Notes under the pieces: model-generated
What the model was told of the DNA's origin: nothing
Databases searched by the model: none
What the model saw: the letters and a program-made list of their open reading frames with translations, nothing else
Translations under genes and position numbers: made by a program
Source: an uncultured Nitrospira sp.
GTDB taxonomy: Bacteria; Nitrospirota; Nitrospiria; Nitrospirales; Nitrospiraceae
DNA length: 40,565 nt
Assembly (NCBI GenBank): GCA_902500785.1
Contig: CABVRW010000024.1
Location: forward strand, 1-40,565
Direction of reading: 5' to 3'
Shown here: in pieces, positions 18,010 through 26,598 of the stretch
Layout: every line of letters starts with the position of its first letter
Position numbering within the stretch: position 1 is the stretch's first letter

Positions 18010-19530
18010 ATGAAGCTGCGACTGGATCTCAGGCTCAGTCAGAAACTTATCATGACGCCGCAGTTGCAGCAGGCGATCAAATTGCTGCAGCTGTCTCGCT
18101 TGGAGCTCCAACAGAGCCTGCAACAGCATCTCATGGAAAACCCGTTGCTGGATGAATTGGCGACGGAGACGGAGGAGAGCGAGGAAACGGCGGTTGCCGA
18201 GCGCGAGCAGCCGGATACGTCGACTACCGTGGCCAGTGAGACGCGGAGTGAAGGCGATGATGATAAGCCGGCTGAGAGCGGAGAAAATGCCGAGGAGTTT
18301 TCGGCATCCAGCTGGGAAGACTACTTTGATACGGACATGCGTCGCGGAGAAACGGAGTACAGTTCCTCCTCGAAGGAAGAGTTTCCTTCTTATGAGCAGA
18401 CCGTCGCCAAGTCGACCTCGTTGGAAGACCATCTTGTCTGGCAACTGTCTCTGTCGGGACTCTCGGATCGCGAGAAGGCCATTGGGCGACTGATTATCGG
18501 GAATCTGGACGACGACGGGTACCTTCGGATGACGTTGGAGGAACTCGTGGCGCAGACAGCCTACTCCGTGGCAGAGGCTGAGTCGGTTCTGAAAGACGTC
18601 CAGGGATTTGATCCGAACGGCGTCGCGGCTCGAGACCTGTCGGAATGTCTCCTGCTCCAACTCAAGTTTTTGGGCCGCAGCCAGATTGGTTCATTGGGGT
18701 CTCGTCCCGGGGTGCTGAAGGGATCGGTCCTGGAAGCCATGGTGATGCATCACCTCAAAGATCTGGAGAAGAAGCAATACAATCGAATCGCCAAGGCGCT
18801 GAATATTTCGATGGAGGATGTGTTCGAAGCTACTCGGATCATCGAGGGCTTGGAGCCGAAGCCCGGGCGTCCGTTCTCCAACACGCAAAACTATGCGATC
18901 GTGCCGGACGTCTTCGTCGTGAAGAACGAAGGGGTGTGGGAGGTGCTGCTCAACGATGACGGCCTGCCCCGTATGCGGATCAGTCCGTATTATAAGCAGT
19001 TGATGTCGTCAGGGCAGTCGGGTTCGGCGGAGACCAAAGCCTATCTGGATGACAAACTGCGCGCGGCGCAGTGGGTCATTCGAAGCATTGAGCAGCGGAA
19101 TAAGACGATTGTGAAAGTCGTGTCGAGCATCGTGAAGTTTCAGGAAGGATTTTTCGAGCGCGGGATCCAGCATTTGAAGCCACTGGTCCTCAAGCAAGTG
19201 GCCGAGGACATCGGCATGCATGAGTCGACCATCAGTCGGGTGACGGCCAATAAGTACATGTATTGTCCCCAGGGGATGTTGGAGTTGAAATTTTTCTTCA
19301 ACGCCGGCCTTCAGCGCGCCGATCAGCCGATGGATATGTTGTCTTCGCTTACCGTGCGAGAAATGATCCGGCAAATGGTGGCGGCTGAAGATGCGCGCAA
19401 ACCCCTCAAAGATGAGGAGATCGCGGCGCGGCTGCGTACGCAGCAAGTCCTGATTGCCCGCCGAACAGTGGCAAAATATCGCGCAGAGGACAACATCCCC
19501 TCCGCAACGCAGCGAAGGAAATTTTTCTGA
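18010..19530 (+). CDS. rpoN: RNA polymerase sigma-54 factor
   Basis: Directs RNA polymerase to -24/-12 promoters that need AAA+ activators. It is 506 aa. Region I is the Gln/Leu-rich start (LSQKLIMTPQLQQAIKLLQ, NPLLDE). Region II is acidic (about residues 55-125, many Glu and Asp). The core-binding domain and HTH follow (VAEDIGMHESTISRVTANKY). The C-terminal RpoN box reads ARRTVAKYR. It sits directly after lptB, a common arrangement. Confidence 0.97.
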   Translation: MKLRLDLRLSQKLIMTPQLQQAIKLLQLSRLELQQSLQQHLMENPLLDELATETEESEETAVAEREQPDTSTTVASETRSEGDDDKPAESGENAEEFSASSWEDYFDTDMRRGETEYSSSSKEEFPSYEQTVAKSTSLEDHLVWQLSLSGLSDREKAIGRLIIGNLDDDGYLRMTLEELVAQTAYSVAEAESVLKDVQGFDPNGVAARDLSECLLLQLKFLGRSQIGSLGSRPGVLKGSVLEAMVMHHLKDLEKKQYNRIAKALNISMEDVFEATRIIEGLEPKPGRPFSNTQNYAIVPDVFVVKNEGVWEVLLNDDGLPRMRISPYYKQLMSSGQSGSAETKAYLDDKLRAAQWVIRSIEQRNKTIVKVVSSIVKFQEGFFERGIQHLKPLVLKQVAEDIGMHESTISRVTANKYMYCPQGMLELKFFFNAGLQRADQPMDMLSSLTVREMIRQMVAAEDARKPLKDEEIAARLRTQQVLIARRTVAKYRAEDNIPSATQRRKFF

Positions 19531-19636
19531 AGGGGGCGAAGTCTGACACCATGGAGCAGGCTCTGTGGGGACACAACAATCGTCGCAACGGGCTAGGCCG
19601 CATGGTGGTGGCGGGGGTCCGAGAAACGAGGATGGA

Positions 19637-20188
19637 ATGCGATTGATGATCACAGGACGACACGTGGCGGTCACTGCTGCTCTACGGGAGTATGTCGAGA
19701 CGCGCATGGAGCGGCTGGACCGCTACGGATTGAAGCTGGGGACGTTGCAAATCCTTCTCAGTTTGGAAAAATTTCATCATGTGGCTGAGGTGGTGGGAGT
19801 CGTGCAGGGGCGTCGTTTGCAAGCCAAGACATCGACCGAAGAGATGTATGCGTCGATCGATGAGGTTGTGGATAAGCTCGGTGCGCAGTTGCGCAAACTA
19901 AAGGAGCGGAAGGTCAATCACAAATTCGGCGATCAGCCGCGCGTGCGCGCGTCGGCACGGCAGCCTCCGAGGTCGGAGAGCCACGACGTGCAAGTGGTTC
20001 GACCGACACTCGAAGTGCTGACGATTGAAGAGGCTGTCGAGGCGCTCAATGCCTCGAAGCTGGGTGTCCTGATGTTTGTGAATGCGCTGTCCGGTACGGT
20101 TCAGGTTCTCCAGCGTTTGCCGAATGGAAACGTGTCTCTGATTGATCCCGCGAGCGACCGTGCTCGCACTGCTCATGGCCGCGCTTAA
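19637..20188 (+). CDS. hpf: Ribosome hibernation promoting factor, long form
   Basis: Binds idle ribosomes and pairs them as 100S dimers in slow growth. It is 183 aa from ATG 19637, with GAGGA just before it. Residues 1-95 form the S30AE domain (MITGRHVAVTAALREYVETRM, LEKFHHVAEVVGVVQGRRLQAK). A linker follows, then the C-terminal dimerisation domain (TIEEAVEALNASKLGVLMFVN, NVSLIDP). The long form suggests that dimerisation needs no separate RMF. ATG 19646 is an alternative start. It overlaps rapZ. Confidence 0.93.
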   Translation: MRLMITGRHVAVTAALREYVETRMERLDRYGLKLGTLQILLSLEKFHHVAEVVGVVQGRRLQAKTSTEEMYASIDEVVDKLGAQLRKLKERKVNHKFGDQPRVRASARQPPRSESHDVQVVRPTLEVLTIEEAVEALNASKLGVLMFVNALSGTVQVLQRLPNGNVSLIDPASDRARTAHGRA

Positions 20189-21041
20189 TCTCGTCGTGAT
20201 CAGCGGTCTTTCCGGATCCGGAAAGAGCCATGCGTTGAAAGCCTTTGAAGACGCAGGATACTTCTGCGTCGACAATCTTCCTCCGGCCCTCCTGCCGACT
20301 TTCGTCGAATTGTGTCATCAGCAAGGCGGTGAGATTAAGAATGTCGCGCTCGGGATCGATATTCGCGAGCGGGTATTTTTCGGGGACTTGGCGAAGGTCT
20401 TAGGCGAGCTGAAGGCGCAGGGACATGCCCTGCAACTCGTGTTTTTGGAAGCACGCGAGGAGGTGCTCGTTCGCCGGTTTTCAGAAAGTCGCCGCCCGCA
20501 TCCCTTGTTGCCCCATATGCCGGTCGTGGAGGGCGTGCGGTTTGAGCGGGAGCAGCTCAGCGAGCTGCGGAAGCATGCCGACCGAGTAATCGACACCTCC
20601 AGCATTACGGTGCATGAACTGCGGGAGTTGCTGATCAGGCAATTTCGGCAGGAAACAGCCGCCCGCCGTATGACCATCTCCCTGGTCACGTTCGGTTATA
20701 AGTTCGGTGTGCCGTATGATATCGATCTTCTCTTCGACGTTCGCTTCATTCGAAATCCCTTCTTCGTGCCGGAGCTCAAAGCCTTGACCGGCGAGGATGT
20801 TCGAGTTCAACAGTACGTATTCGGGGACCCGCCAGCCGGTCAATTCCTCGAACATCTGGAAGGTTTGTTTGCTTTCCTGATTCCCCTGTACGAGCGGGAT
20901 CAACGGAGTTACCTCAGTATTGGCATCGGTTGTACTGGAGGGCGGCATCGATCGGTGACCCTGGCGTTACGCCTTCAGGAGCGATTCGCCGCCCTCGGTT
21001 ATGATGTCTCCGTGACTCACCGGGATCTGCAAAAACCCTAG
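20175..21041 (+). CDS. rapZ: RNase adapter / nucleotide-binding protein RapZ
   Basis: In E. coli RapZ guides RNase E to the sRNA GlmZ to control amino-sugar synthesis; the role here is inferred only. It is 288 aa from ATG 20175, close to the family length of 284. Walker A is GLSGSGKS, followed by ALKAFEDAGYFCVDNLP. The C-terminal domain ends with GIGCTGGRHRSVTLALRLQER. In-frame TTG 20142 is a weaker start. No ptsN or hprK gene lies between hpf and rapZ, unlike in many relatives of this cluster. Confidence 0.94.
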   Translation: MAALNLVVISGLSGSGKSHALKAFEDAGYFCVDNLPPALLPTFVELCHQQGGEIKNVALGIDIRERVFFGDLAKVLGELKAQGHALQLVFLEAREEVLVRRFSESRRPHPLLPHMPVVEGVRFEREQLSELRKHADRVIDTSSITVHELRELLIRQFRQETAARRMTISLVTFGYKFGVPYDIDLLFDVRFIRNPFFVPELKALTGEDVRVQQYVFGDPPAGQFLEHLEGLFAFLIPLYERDQRSYLSIGIGCTGGRHRSVTLALRLQERFAALGYDVSVTHRDLQKP

Positions 21042-21097
21042 TTTCTACGCGCTCTTTCCTCGCTTTCCTACGATAAACCTTCGATTGGTCCGCTTTC

Positions 21098-21125
21098 TTG
21101 ACAGGCGGACTATATCAACTATACT
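21098..21125 (+). promoter_or_regulatory. Sigma-70 promoter of the HTH-pilMNOPQ genes
   Basis: A perfect -35 box TTGACA (21098-21103), a 16-base spacer and TATACT (21120-21125). Transcription should begin near 21132, about 45 bases before the HTH gene. An inverted repeat GTCCGC/GCGGAC (21088-21093 with 21105-21110) flanks the -35 box and could be an operator. Confidence 0.75.
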
Positions 21126-21176
21126 TAATTTTGTGAGCTCGGATTATGCGATGAATAGCGGCGTTTGAGGCAGTGT

Positions 21177-21392
21177 GTGAAGAAAGTCAGCGATGTCCCC
21201 AAAAAGAAATTGTACAAGACCAATGAGGTCTGCGAGATGTTCGACATCTCGCGCGCGACGTTATTTCGCTGGGAGCGTGAAGGGTTGATCACCGGGCCGC
21301 CGCGCGATTGGCGGAACTGGCGGCTGTATACCGCCGAGAATGTCGAGCAGATCAGACAGGTGATGGGTGGTGGGCGTAAAGAGGTCGCGTAG
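21177..21392 (+). CDS. Small MerR-type helix-turn-helix protein
   Basis: A 71 aa protein consisting almost only of a MerR-like winged HTH: LYKTNEVCEMFDISRATLFRWEREGLI is the helix-turn-helix, followed by WRLYTAENVEQIRQVM. There is no effector or dimerisation domain. GTG 21177 has TGAGG 6 nt upstream. It stands first in the pil operon, 13 bp before pilM, directly behind a strong promoter with a flanking inverted repeat, so it may control its own operon. Its target is not shown by the sequence. Confidence 0.85.
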   Translation: MKKVSDVPKKKLYKTNEVCEMFDISRATLFRWEREGLITGPPRDWRNWRLYTAENVEQIRQVMGGGRKEVA

Positions 21393-21405
21393 AGAGGACA
21401 TGCGC

Positions 21406-22503
21406 ATGCTGGCTTCATTGAAAAAACTCGCCGATCAGGAATTTCTCTCAATGTTTTCTCCTGCGCGACAGTTGTTGGGGCTCGACATCGGCTCGAGCAG
21501 CATCAAGCTGGTGCAGATTAAGGAACATCGGGGCCGATATACGTTACAGAAATTCGGTGTGAAGGAATTGGAGCCGGAGGTGATCGTCGACGGGACGGTC
21601 ATGGACGAAGGACGGGTTGTTGCGGCCATCAAAGAACTGTTGGTCGAACAGAAGGTCAAATTGAAGCAAGTCGCAATTTCCATCTCTGGCCATGCGGTCA
21701 TTGTGAAGAAAATCACCCTGCCGCCGATGCCCGACGAGGAACTCGACGCGCAGGTGAAGTTGTCGGCCGAGCAGTACATTCCCTTCGACATCAACGAAGT
21801 AAACCTGGATTTTCATGTCTTGCCCCCATCCGAGAATCCCGACGAGCAGAGTGAAATGTCGATCGTCCTGGTCGCGGCGAAAAAGGACAAGATCAACGAA
21901 TTAACTGAATTGGTCAAAGCGGCCGGGTTGATTCCCGTCGTGATGGACGTCGACGCCTTTGCGGTGGAAAACATGTATGGCGTGACTTCGCCCGCCTCGC
22001 AAGAGGACACGACGATATTGGTGAATATCGGGGCCAGCGTGATGAATGTGAATATTGTGGGCGGGGGCGTCTCCCTCTTTACCCGTGATATCCCGTTGGG
22101 TGGAAACCGCTATTCCGAAGCGGTGCAGCGCGAGATGGGCGTCTCGTTCGAGGAGGCGGAGCAACTGAAGAAGAGTGATCGGGACGATGACCATACGCTG
22201 GCCTCCGTCATGGAGAGCGTCAATGCGGAAGTGGCGTCGGAAATTGGGCGCACGATCGATTATTTCAAAACAACCTCCTCTGATAGCGAAATTGCGCGGG
22301 TGTTGCTGTTCGGCGGGGGAGCCAAGGTCAAGGGCCTGGCTCAACAGCTTCGCGATCGAATGCATGTCGAGGTGGATATCGCGAATCCCTTTAACGAGAT
22401 CGACACCTCGCAGTGCGACGTCGATCCCGATCTGTTGACAGAGATGGGGCCGCTTGCGGCGGTAGGCGTAGGCCTCGCGCTTCGGACGGTGGGGGACCGA
22501 TGA
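21406..22503 (+). CDS. pilM: Type IV pilus assembly protein PilM
   Basis: Cytoplasmic actin-like ATP-binding protein that binds the N-terminus of PilN. It is 365 aa. The nucleotide-binding motifs are LLGLDIGSSSIKLVQI near residue 22, VNIGASVMNVNIV in the middle and LLFGGGAKVKGL near the end. ATG 21406 has AGAGGA 7 nt upstream, better than ATG 21400, whose spacing is 1 nt. The stop overlaps the pilN start. Confidence 0.95.
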   Translation: MLASLKKLADQEFLSMFSPARQLLGLDIGSSSIKLVQIKEHRGRYTLQKFGVKELEPEVIVDGTVMDEGRVVAAIKELLVEQKVKLKQVAISISGHAVIVKKITLPPMPDEELDAQVKLSAEQYIPFDINEVNLDFHVLPPSENPDEQSEMSIVLVAAKKDKINELTELVKAAGLIPVVMDVDAFAVENMYGVTSPASQEDTTILVNIGASVMNVNIVGGGVSLFTRDIPLGGNRYSEAVQREMGVSFEEAEQLKKSDRDDDHTLASVMESVNAEVASEIGRTIDYFKTTSSDSEIARVLLFGGGAKVKGLAQQLRDRMHVEVDIANPFNEIDTSQCDVDPDLLTEMGPLAAVGVGLALRTVGDR

Positions 22504-23054
22504 TTAGAATCAACTTACTCGCAACTGGACCGAGGGCCAGGAAAGCCAAACCGCAGTGGGATGTGCGCGCCGAGGCATTGCTCGGTGTCGGGGTGTTGCT
22601 GATCACCTTGGCCGGCTGTTGGTACTACGCCTCCTCACTCGACGACGAGATTCAAGCCAAGCAGAGCGAGAAGCAGGTCAAGGACAAGCAGGTGGCTCAG
22701 CTGAAAGAACAAGTGAAGGCCGTCCAAGACTTTGAGGAGAAGAAGAAGCAGCTTGAAGCAAAGAATCGCATCATCGATCAGTTGGAAAAAAGTAGGACCG
22801 GACCGGTCAAAGTGCTGGACCATGTCAGCCAAAGCCTGAATCCGCTCAAGGTGTGGCTCGTACGGTTGAATCTCAAGGGCAACAATGTCGAGCTCGAAGG
22901 CCGTGCGCTGACGAACGACGATGTGGTCGAATTCGTGAATAACCTCCGGCGGACCGATCAATTCGGCGCTATCAAGTTGATGGAAAGCCGAGCCGGTCAG
23001 GACAACAAGATGAATACCTATCAATTCAAACTTGACCTGTCGATGAAAGGCTAA
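22500..23054 (+). CDS. pilN: Type IV pilus inner-membrane protein PilN
   Basis: Bitopic protein of the pilus alignment platform. It is 184 aa. The start MIRINLLATGPR contains the INLL-type motif that PilM binds. A membrane segment lies at about residues 28-48, then a coiled coil rich in Lys, Gln and Glu (about 50-95), then a ferredoxin-like periplasmic domain (VWLVRLNLKGNNVELEGRAL). It overlaps pilM by ATGA and precedes pilO by 1 bp. Confidence 0.94.
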   Translation: MIRINLLATGPRARKAKPQWDVRAEALLGVGVLLITLAGCWYYASSLDDEIQAKQSEKQVKDKQVAQLKEQVKAVQDFEEKKKQLEAKNRIIDQLEKSRTGPVKVLDHVSQSLNPLKVWLVRLNLKGNNVELEGRALTNDDVVEFVNNLRRTDQFGAIKLMESRAGQDNKMNTYQFKLDLSMKG

Positions 23055-23055
23055 C

Positions 23056-23679
23056 ATGAGTCTGAATGCGATCAGCTTAGACAGCCTCCGCAGCATTCCG
23101 ACGGGCCAAAAAGTCGCGCTGCTTGGATTGTTGGTGGCGGCGATTTTGGTAGGGTTCTATTTCTACGTGGTCGATCCCAAGACCATTGAGCTCGAAGCCG
23201 TCCAGGGGCAGGTCGCCCAGTTGGATACGGAGATTCAGAATCTGACTCTCAAGGTCAAGCATCTGGATGAATTGGTGGCGGCGAACAAGCAGTTGGAAAT
23301 CGAGCTGGCGGCGAAGAAAGAACGCCTCCCGCCGGAAGAAGAAGCGGTTATGTTGCTCAAGCAGGTGTCCGATCTTGGCTTGCGGCTGGGGTTGGATGTC
23401 CGGCTCTGGAAGCCAGGTGCGCAATCGGAGGATCCGTCGAAGTTGTTCATTCGTATGCCCATCAATGTGGAAGTGGCCGGCGGATACCATACAGCCGCCA
23501 TCTTTTTCGATCGAATCAGCAAGTTGTCCCGTATCGTGACCGTCCAGGATGTGCGTATCGGCGCGGCTCGGGTGGATCAAGGACGCGTGGTCACGCAAAC
23601 AGTCTTCGATTTGGTGGCCTATGCCGCTCCGGGGGAGAAGAAGGTCGTGACCCCGGTTCCCGCGGCAAAGCCCAAGTGA
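23056..23679 (+). CDS. pilO: Type IV pilus inner-membrane protein PilO
   Basis: Partner of PilN in the inner-membrane platform. It is 207 aa: a membrane segment at about residues 18-38 (KVALLGLLVAAILVGFYFYV), a coiled coil (LDTEIQNLTLKVKHLDELVA), then a periplasmic domain with the PilO-like motif VEVAGGYHTAAIFFDRISKLSRIV. The stop overlaps the first possible pilP start. Confidence 0.94.
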   Translation: MSLNAISLDSLRSIPTGQKVALLGLLVAAILVGFYFYVVDPKTIELEAVQGQVAQLDTEIQNLTLKVKHLDELVAANKQLEIELAAKKERLPPEEEAVMLLKQVSDLGLRLGLDVRLWKPGAQSEDPSKLFIRMPINVEVAGGYHTAAIFFDRISKLSRIVTVQDVRIGAARVDQGRVVTQTVFDLVAYAAPGEKKVVTPVPAAKPK

Positions 23680-23720
23680 GGAATGGAGCCCAGCTTATGC
23701 CCAACGCGAGGGGAAGCACT

Positions 23721-24335
23721 GTGAATACACGAGTTTGCTGGAAGGAGTGGAGACGGTGGATGACCGCCGCTGCGGTCGTGCTCGTGGTCGGAGGTACGGC
23801 TCCGCCCATTGAGTCGAAAACCCTCCATCACTTGCGCCAAGTCGGATCCATGCGGCCGGCTGATTCTCTCAAGGTCATGCCGTTGCCTGATGGACAGAAG
23901 CCCGTGCCGTCGATTGAGACCATGGCTCCTCGTGCGGAGGCAGCCGTATCACAGTCTGGGGATTCGTTGTCGCTGGAATTCTCAGGGGCGTCGTATGACC
24001 CTTCTGGTCGTCGTGACCCTTTCTTGCCGATGATCCAGCTCGGTCAGCAGGTAGAGCTTGACGCGAGTCTGCCTCCGCTCCAGCGTGTCGGCCTCACGGA
24101 ACTGAGTTTGATCGGAGTGCTCTGGGGCAATTACGGGTATACGGCCATGGTTCAGACGCCGGACGGCAAAGGGTACAGTATTCGGCGGGGTACGCGAATC
24201 GGGCCTAACAATGGGGTGGTCAGTTCAATCACCGAACGAGGCATCATCGTTCAAGAGCGGTTCACGGACGTGTACGGGAATAAACAGGAGCGTGAGTACG
24301 TCAAGCTCCTGCACCCGAAAGAGGGCACAGAATGA
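23721..24335 (+). CDS. pilP: Type IV pilus assembly lipoprotein-like PilP
   Basis: Connects the PilNO platform to the secretin PilQ. The C-terminal beta domain has the family pattern YDPSGRRDPFLPMI, LSLIGVLWGNYGYTAMVQTPDGKGYSIRRGTRIG. From GTG 23721 it is 204 aa; AGGGGA lies 6 nt upstream, and a hydrophobic segment (TAAAVVLVVGG) follows soon after the start. Starts at 23676 (GTG) and 23697 (ATG) are also in frame. I see no lipobox cysteine after this segment, unlike classical PilP. Confidence 0.9.
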   Translation: MNTRVCWKEWRRWMTAAAVVLVVGGTAPPIESKTLHHLRQVGSMRPADSLKVMPLPDGQKPVPSIETMAPRAEAAVSQSGDSLSLEFSGASYDPSGRRDPFLPMIQLGQQVELDASLPPLQRVGLTELSLIGVLWGNYGYTAMVQTPDGKGYSIRRGTRIGPNNGVVSSITERGIIVQERFTDVYGNKQEREYVKLLHPKEGTE

Positions 24336-26326
24336 AACAAACACAGGTTGGTGTACATCCGCTGCTGAGTGTCACTGTGATGGCCGGAGTGTTGGGGCTT
24401 GTCGGGTATGTGCAAGCCGGTACGCCAGACGAGACGACCGGACTGGCCGGATTCACGCAAGCCGCCGATCACGGCGCCGCCGTTTCGGCGAGCAGCGCCG
24501 CGTTTGAGGCGACGCATTCGGTTGCAGCCGTCCCGGTCGCGACGTTGCTGTCGAAAGTGGAGGCGAAGCCCGACGGCGGGCGGATGGCGCTCGTCCTGAC
24601 CGGCAACGGGGTCTTCGCTCATACGGTAAAAATGATCGGGGATCGTCGAATGGTTCTCGACATGCCGCACATTCAGTCAGACGGGCACCAATCGCAGCTG
24701 ACCGTCGGTCACCAACTGCTGTCGCGCGTGCGGTTCGGCTATCATCCGGGCAAGGTGCGGTTAGTTCTTGATTTAACGCAGTCCGTCGATCATCGCATCG
24801 ATTCGAGCGACGGCCGTCTGGTTCTGACGCTCCAGCCAAAGTCGGTGCTGTCTCTCCATGACACGAAGGCTGCGGACGGTGCGGCAATATCATCGGCCGC
24901 TCCAGCAGCGAACCGAGCGGTGTCCTTGGAACTGAATCATGCCACGGCCCAACCGATGTTGGTGGCACACAAGTCGCCCAAAGCGATGTTTCGCATTCAG
25001 CCGATTCAATTGACAGCGGAGACGGTCCAGAAAGAAGATCGGAAGGCTGAGACCAATGAGGTGGTGAATGGGTCGTCCCGATTCATCGGTCGGCGTATTT
25101 CCCTTGATTTTCAGCAAGCCGATATCAGCAATGTGCTGCGTTTGATTGCGGAGGTCAGTGGCTTCAATATTGTGGTCGGCGAGGGTGTCAAAAACAAAGT
25201 CACCATGAAGTTGGCGAACGTGCCGTGGGATCAGGCACTTGAAATGCTCCTGAAAATGAATGCGCTGGGTATGATCCGACAGGGCAATATCGTTTGGGTC
25301 GATACCCTGCAAAATATCGCCAAGCAACAGGATGAAGAGGCGCGCGCCAAGGACTCCAGAGCGAAGGCGGAGCCGATCGTCACCCGAGTGTTTTATATCC
25401 GCAATATCAACGCCACGGAAGTACAGACGTCGTTGCGACAGAATTTGAGCCCGCGCGGAACCATGACGATCAGCGCAGCGAGCAATGCCCTCATCATCAG
25501 CGACACGGAATCGAAGCTGGAAGTCCTACGGCAATTACTGGATGGTGTCGATCTCGAAGTCCCGCAGGTGCAGATTGAGGCACGCATCGTCCAGGCAGAT
25601 ACCACCTATACCCGTTCACTCGGTGTGCAGTGGGGCATTCAGAACGTCAACCAGATGGGAAGCACCAGCGGGACGTCCGCCTTCAGGACCGGTACCACCG
25701 GTGCATTCGGTGCCCAGGCCTCGGACTTCCTGATCAACCTGCCGGCCAACCCTGGACTGCCGTCGGTGCCGGGTGCCGGATTCTCGATCGGAAAAACCGA
25801 CGGTGCGATGTTGGATGTGCGGTTGTCGGCCGGTGAATTGCTGGGGTTAACCAAGGTGATTGCGGCACCGAAGATCACGACGTTGGATAAGCGGGACGCC
25901 AAGATTGCTCAAGGTGAATCCATCCCGTTTCAGACGACGTCCTTGCAGGGAACGCAGACCACCTTCGTGGATGCGAACTTGGAGTTGAACGTGACGCCGC
26001 AAATCACCTCCCGCGATCCGAAAGAGATCGGGAAGCAGATTCTCATGAAGGTGCGAGCCACCAGGAATGCCGTCGGTGCCCGGAGTAACCCAGCCGGTCC
26101 GAGTATCGATCGTCGTGAAGCGACGACACAGGTACTCGTCCGAGACGGGGAAACCATGGTCATCGGCGGTGTCTTCGTCGATACCCAGTCGAACAATGTG
26201 GCGGGTATTCCCTATCTGTCCCGCATCCCGGTTCTGGGGTGGCTGTTTAAGAATAAGACGGAGAATGTCTCCAAGCAGGAATTGTTGATCTTCCTGACGC
26301 CGACGATCGTCCGCTCCACGACTTGA
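24332..26326 (+). CDS. pilQ: Type IV pilus secretin PilQ
   Basis: Outer-membrane ring through which the pilus passes. It is 664 aa. A signal peptide (about 1-30) is followed by an AMIN domain at about 75-165 (GGRMALVLTGNGVFAHTVK), a linker, an STN/N0 domain at about 250-320 (ISLDFQQADISNVLRLIAEVSGFN), a secretin N1 domain (VFYIRNINATEVQTSLRQNL) and the secretin barrel to the end (GETMVIGGVFVDTQSNNVAGIPYLSRIPVLGWLFKN). One AMIN domain is present. ATG overlaps the pilP stop. Confidence 0.96.
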   Translation: MKQTQVGVHPLLSVTVMAGVLGLVGYVQAGTPDETTGLAGFTQAADHGAAVSASSAAFEATHSVAAVPVATLLSKVEAKPDGGRMALVLTGNGVFAHTVKMIGDRRMVLDMPHIQSDGHQSQLTVGHQLLSRVRFGYHPGKVRLVLDLTQSVDHRIDSSDGRLVLTLQPKSVLSLHDTKAADGAAISSAAPAANRAVSLELNHATAQPMLVAHKSPKAMFRIQPIQLTAETVQKEDRKAETNEVVNGSSRFIGRRISLDFQQADISNVLRLIAEVSGFNIVVGEGVKNKVTMKLANVPWDQALEMLLKMNALGMIRQGNIVWVDTLQNIAKQQDEEARAKDSRAKAEPIVTRVFYIRNINATEVQTSLRQNLSPRGTMTISAASNALIISDTESKLEVLRQLLDGVDLEVPQVQIEARIVQADTTYTRSLGVQWGIQNVNQMGSTSGTSAFRTGTTGAFGAQASDFLINLPANPGLPSVPGAGFSIGKTDGAMLDVRLSAGELLGLTKVIAAPKITTLDKRDAKIAQGESIPFQTTSLQGTQTTFVDANLELNVTPQITSRDPKEIGKQILMKVRATRNAVGARSNPAGPSIDRREATTQVLVRDGETMVIGGVFVDTQSNNVAGIPYLSRIPVLGWLFKNKTENVSKQELLIFLTPTIVRSTT

Positions 26327-26350
26327 CAGGCCCTAGCGCGGCAAGCTAAT

Positions 26351-26395
26351 AATCGCCCCCATTGACGATGGTACGCTATCTCAATGGGGGCGATT
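26351..26395 (+). terminator. Perfect 15-bp hairpin after pilQ
   Basis: Positions 26351-26365 (AATCGCCCCCATTGA) pair exactly with 26381-26395, leaving a 15-nt loop. It starts 25 bases after the pilQ stop. No T run follows, so it could be a Rho-assisted terminator, a 3'-end stabiliser or a protein site. The rest of the pilQ-aroB gap (26396-26598) shows no gene or promoter that I can support. Confidence 0.6.
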
Positions 26396-26598
26396 CCCGT
26401 GAAACGTGTCAGCTCCCCGTCATTGATGGCGCTCCTTCCGGGCTTCTTCCCTCCATAGACCTCGTGGTCCACGATTCGTTCCTCGTCCGCATCATTGCAT
26501 GTAAGACCTCTGGATTGTCCGTGCCGCCGTCTTCGTGGATGATGCGGCCATCGCCTGTTCGATATTCAGGATCGTGTCCCCATTCTGCGTGATACCCG

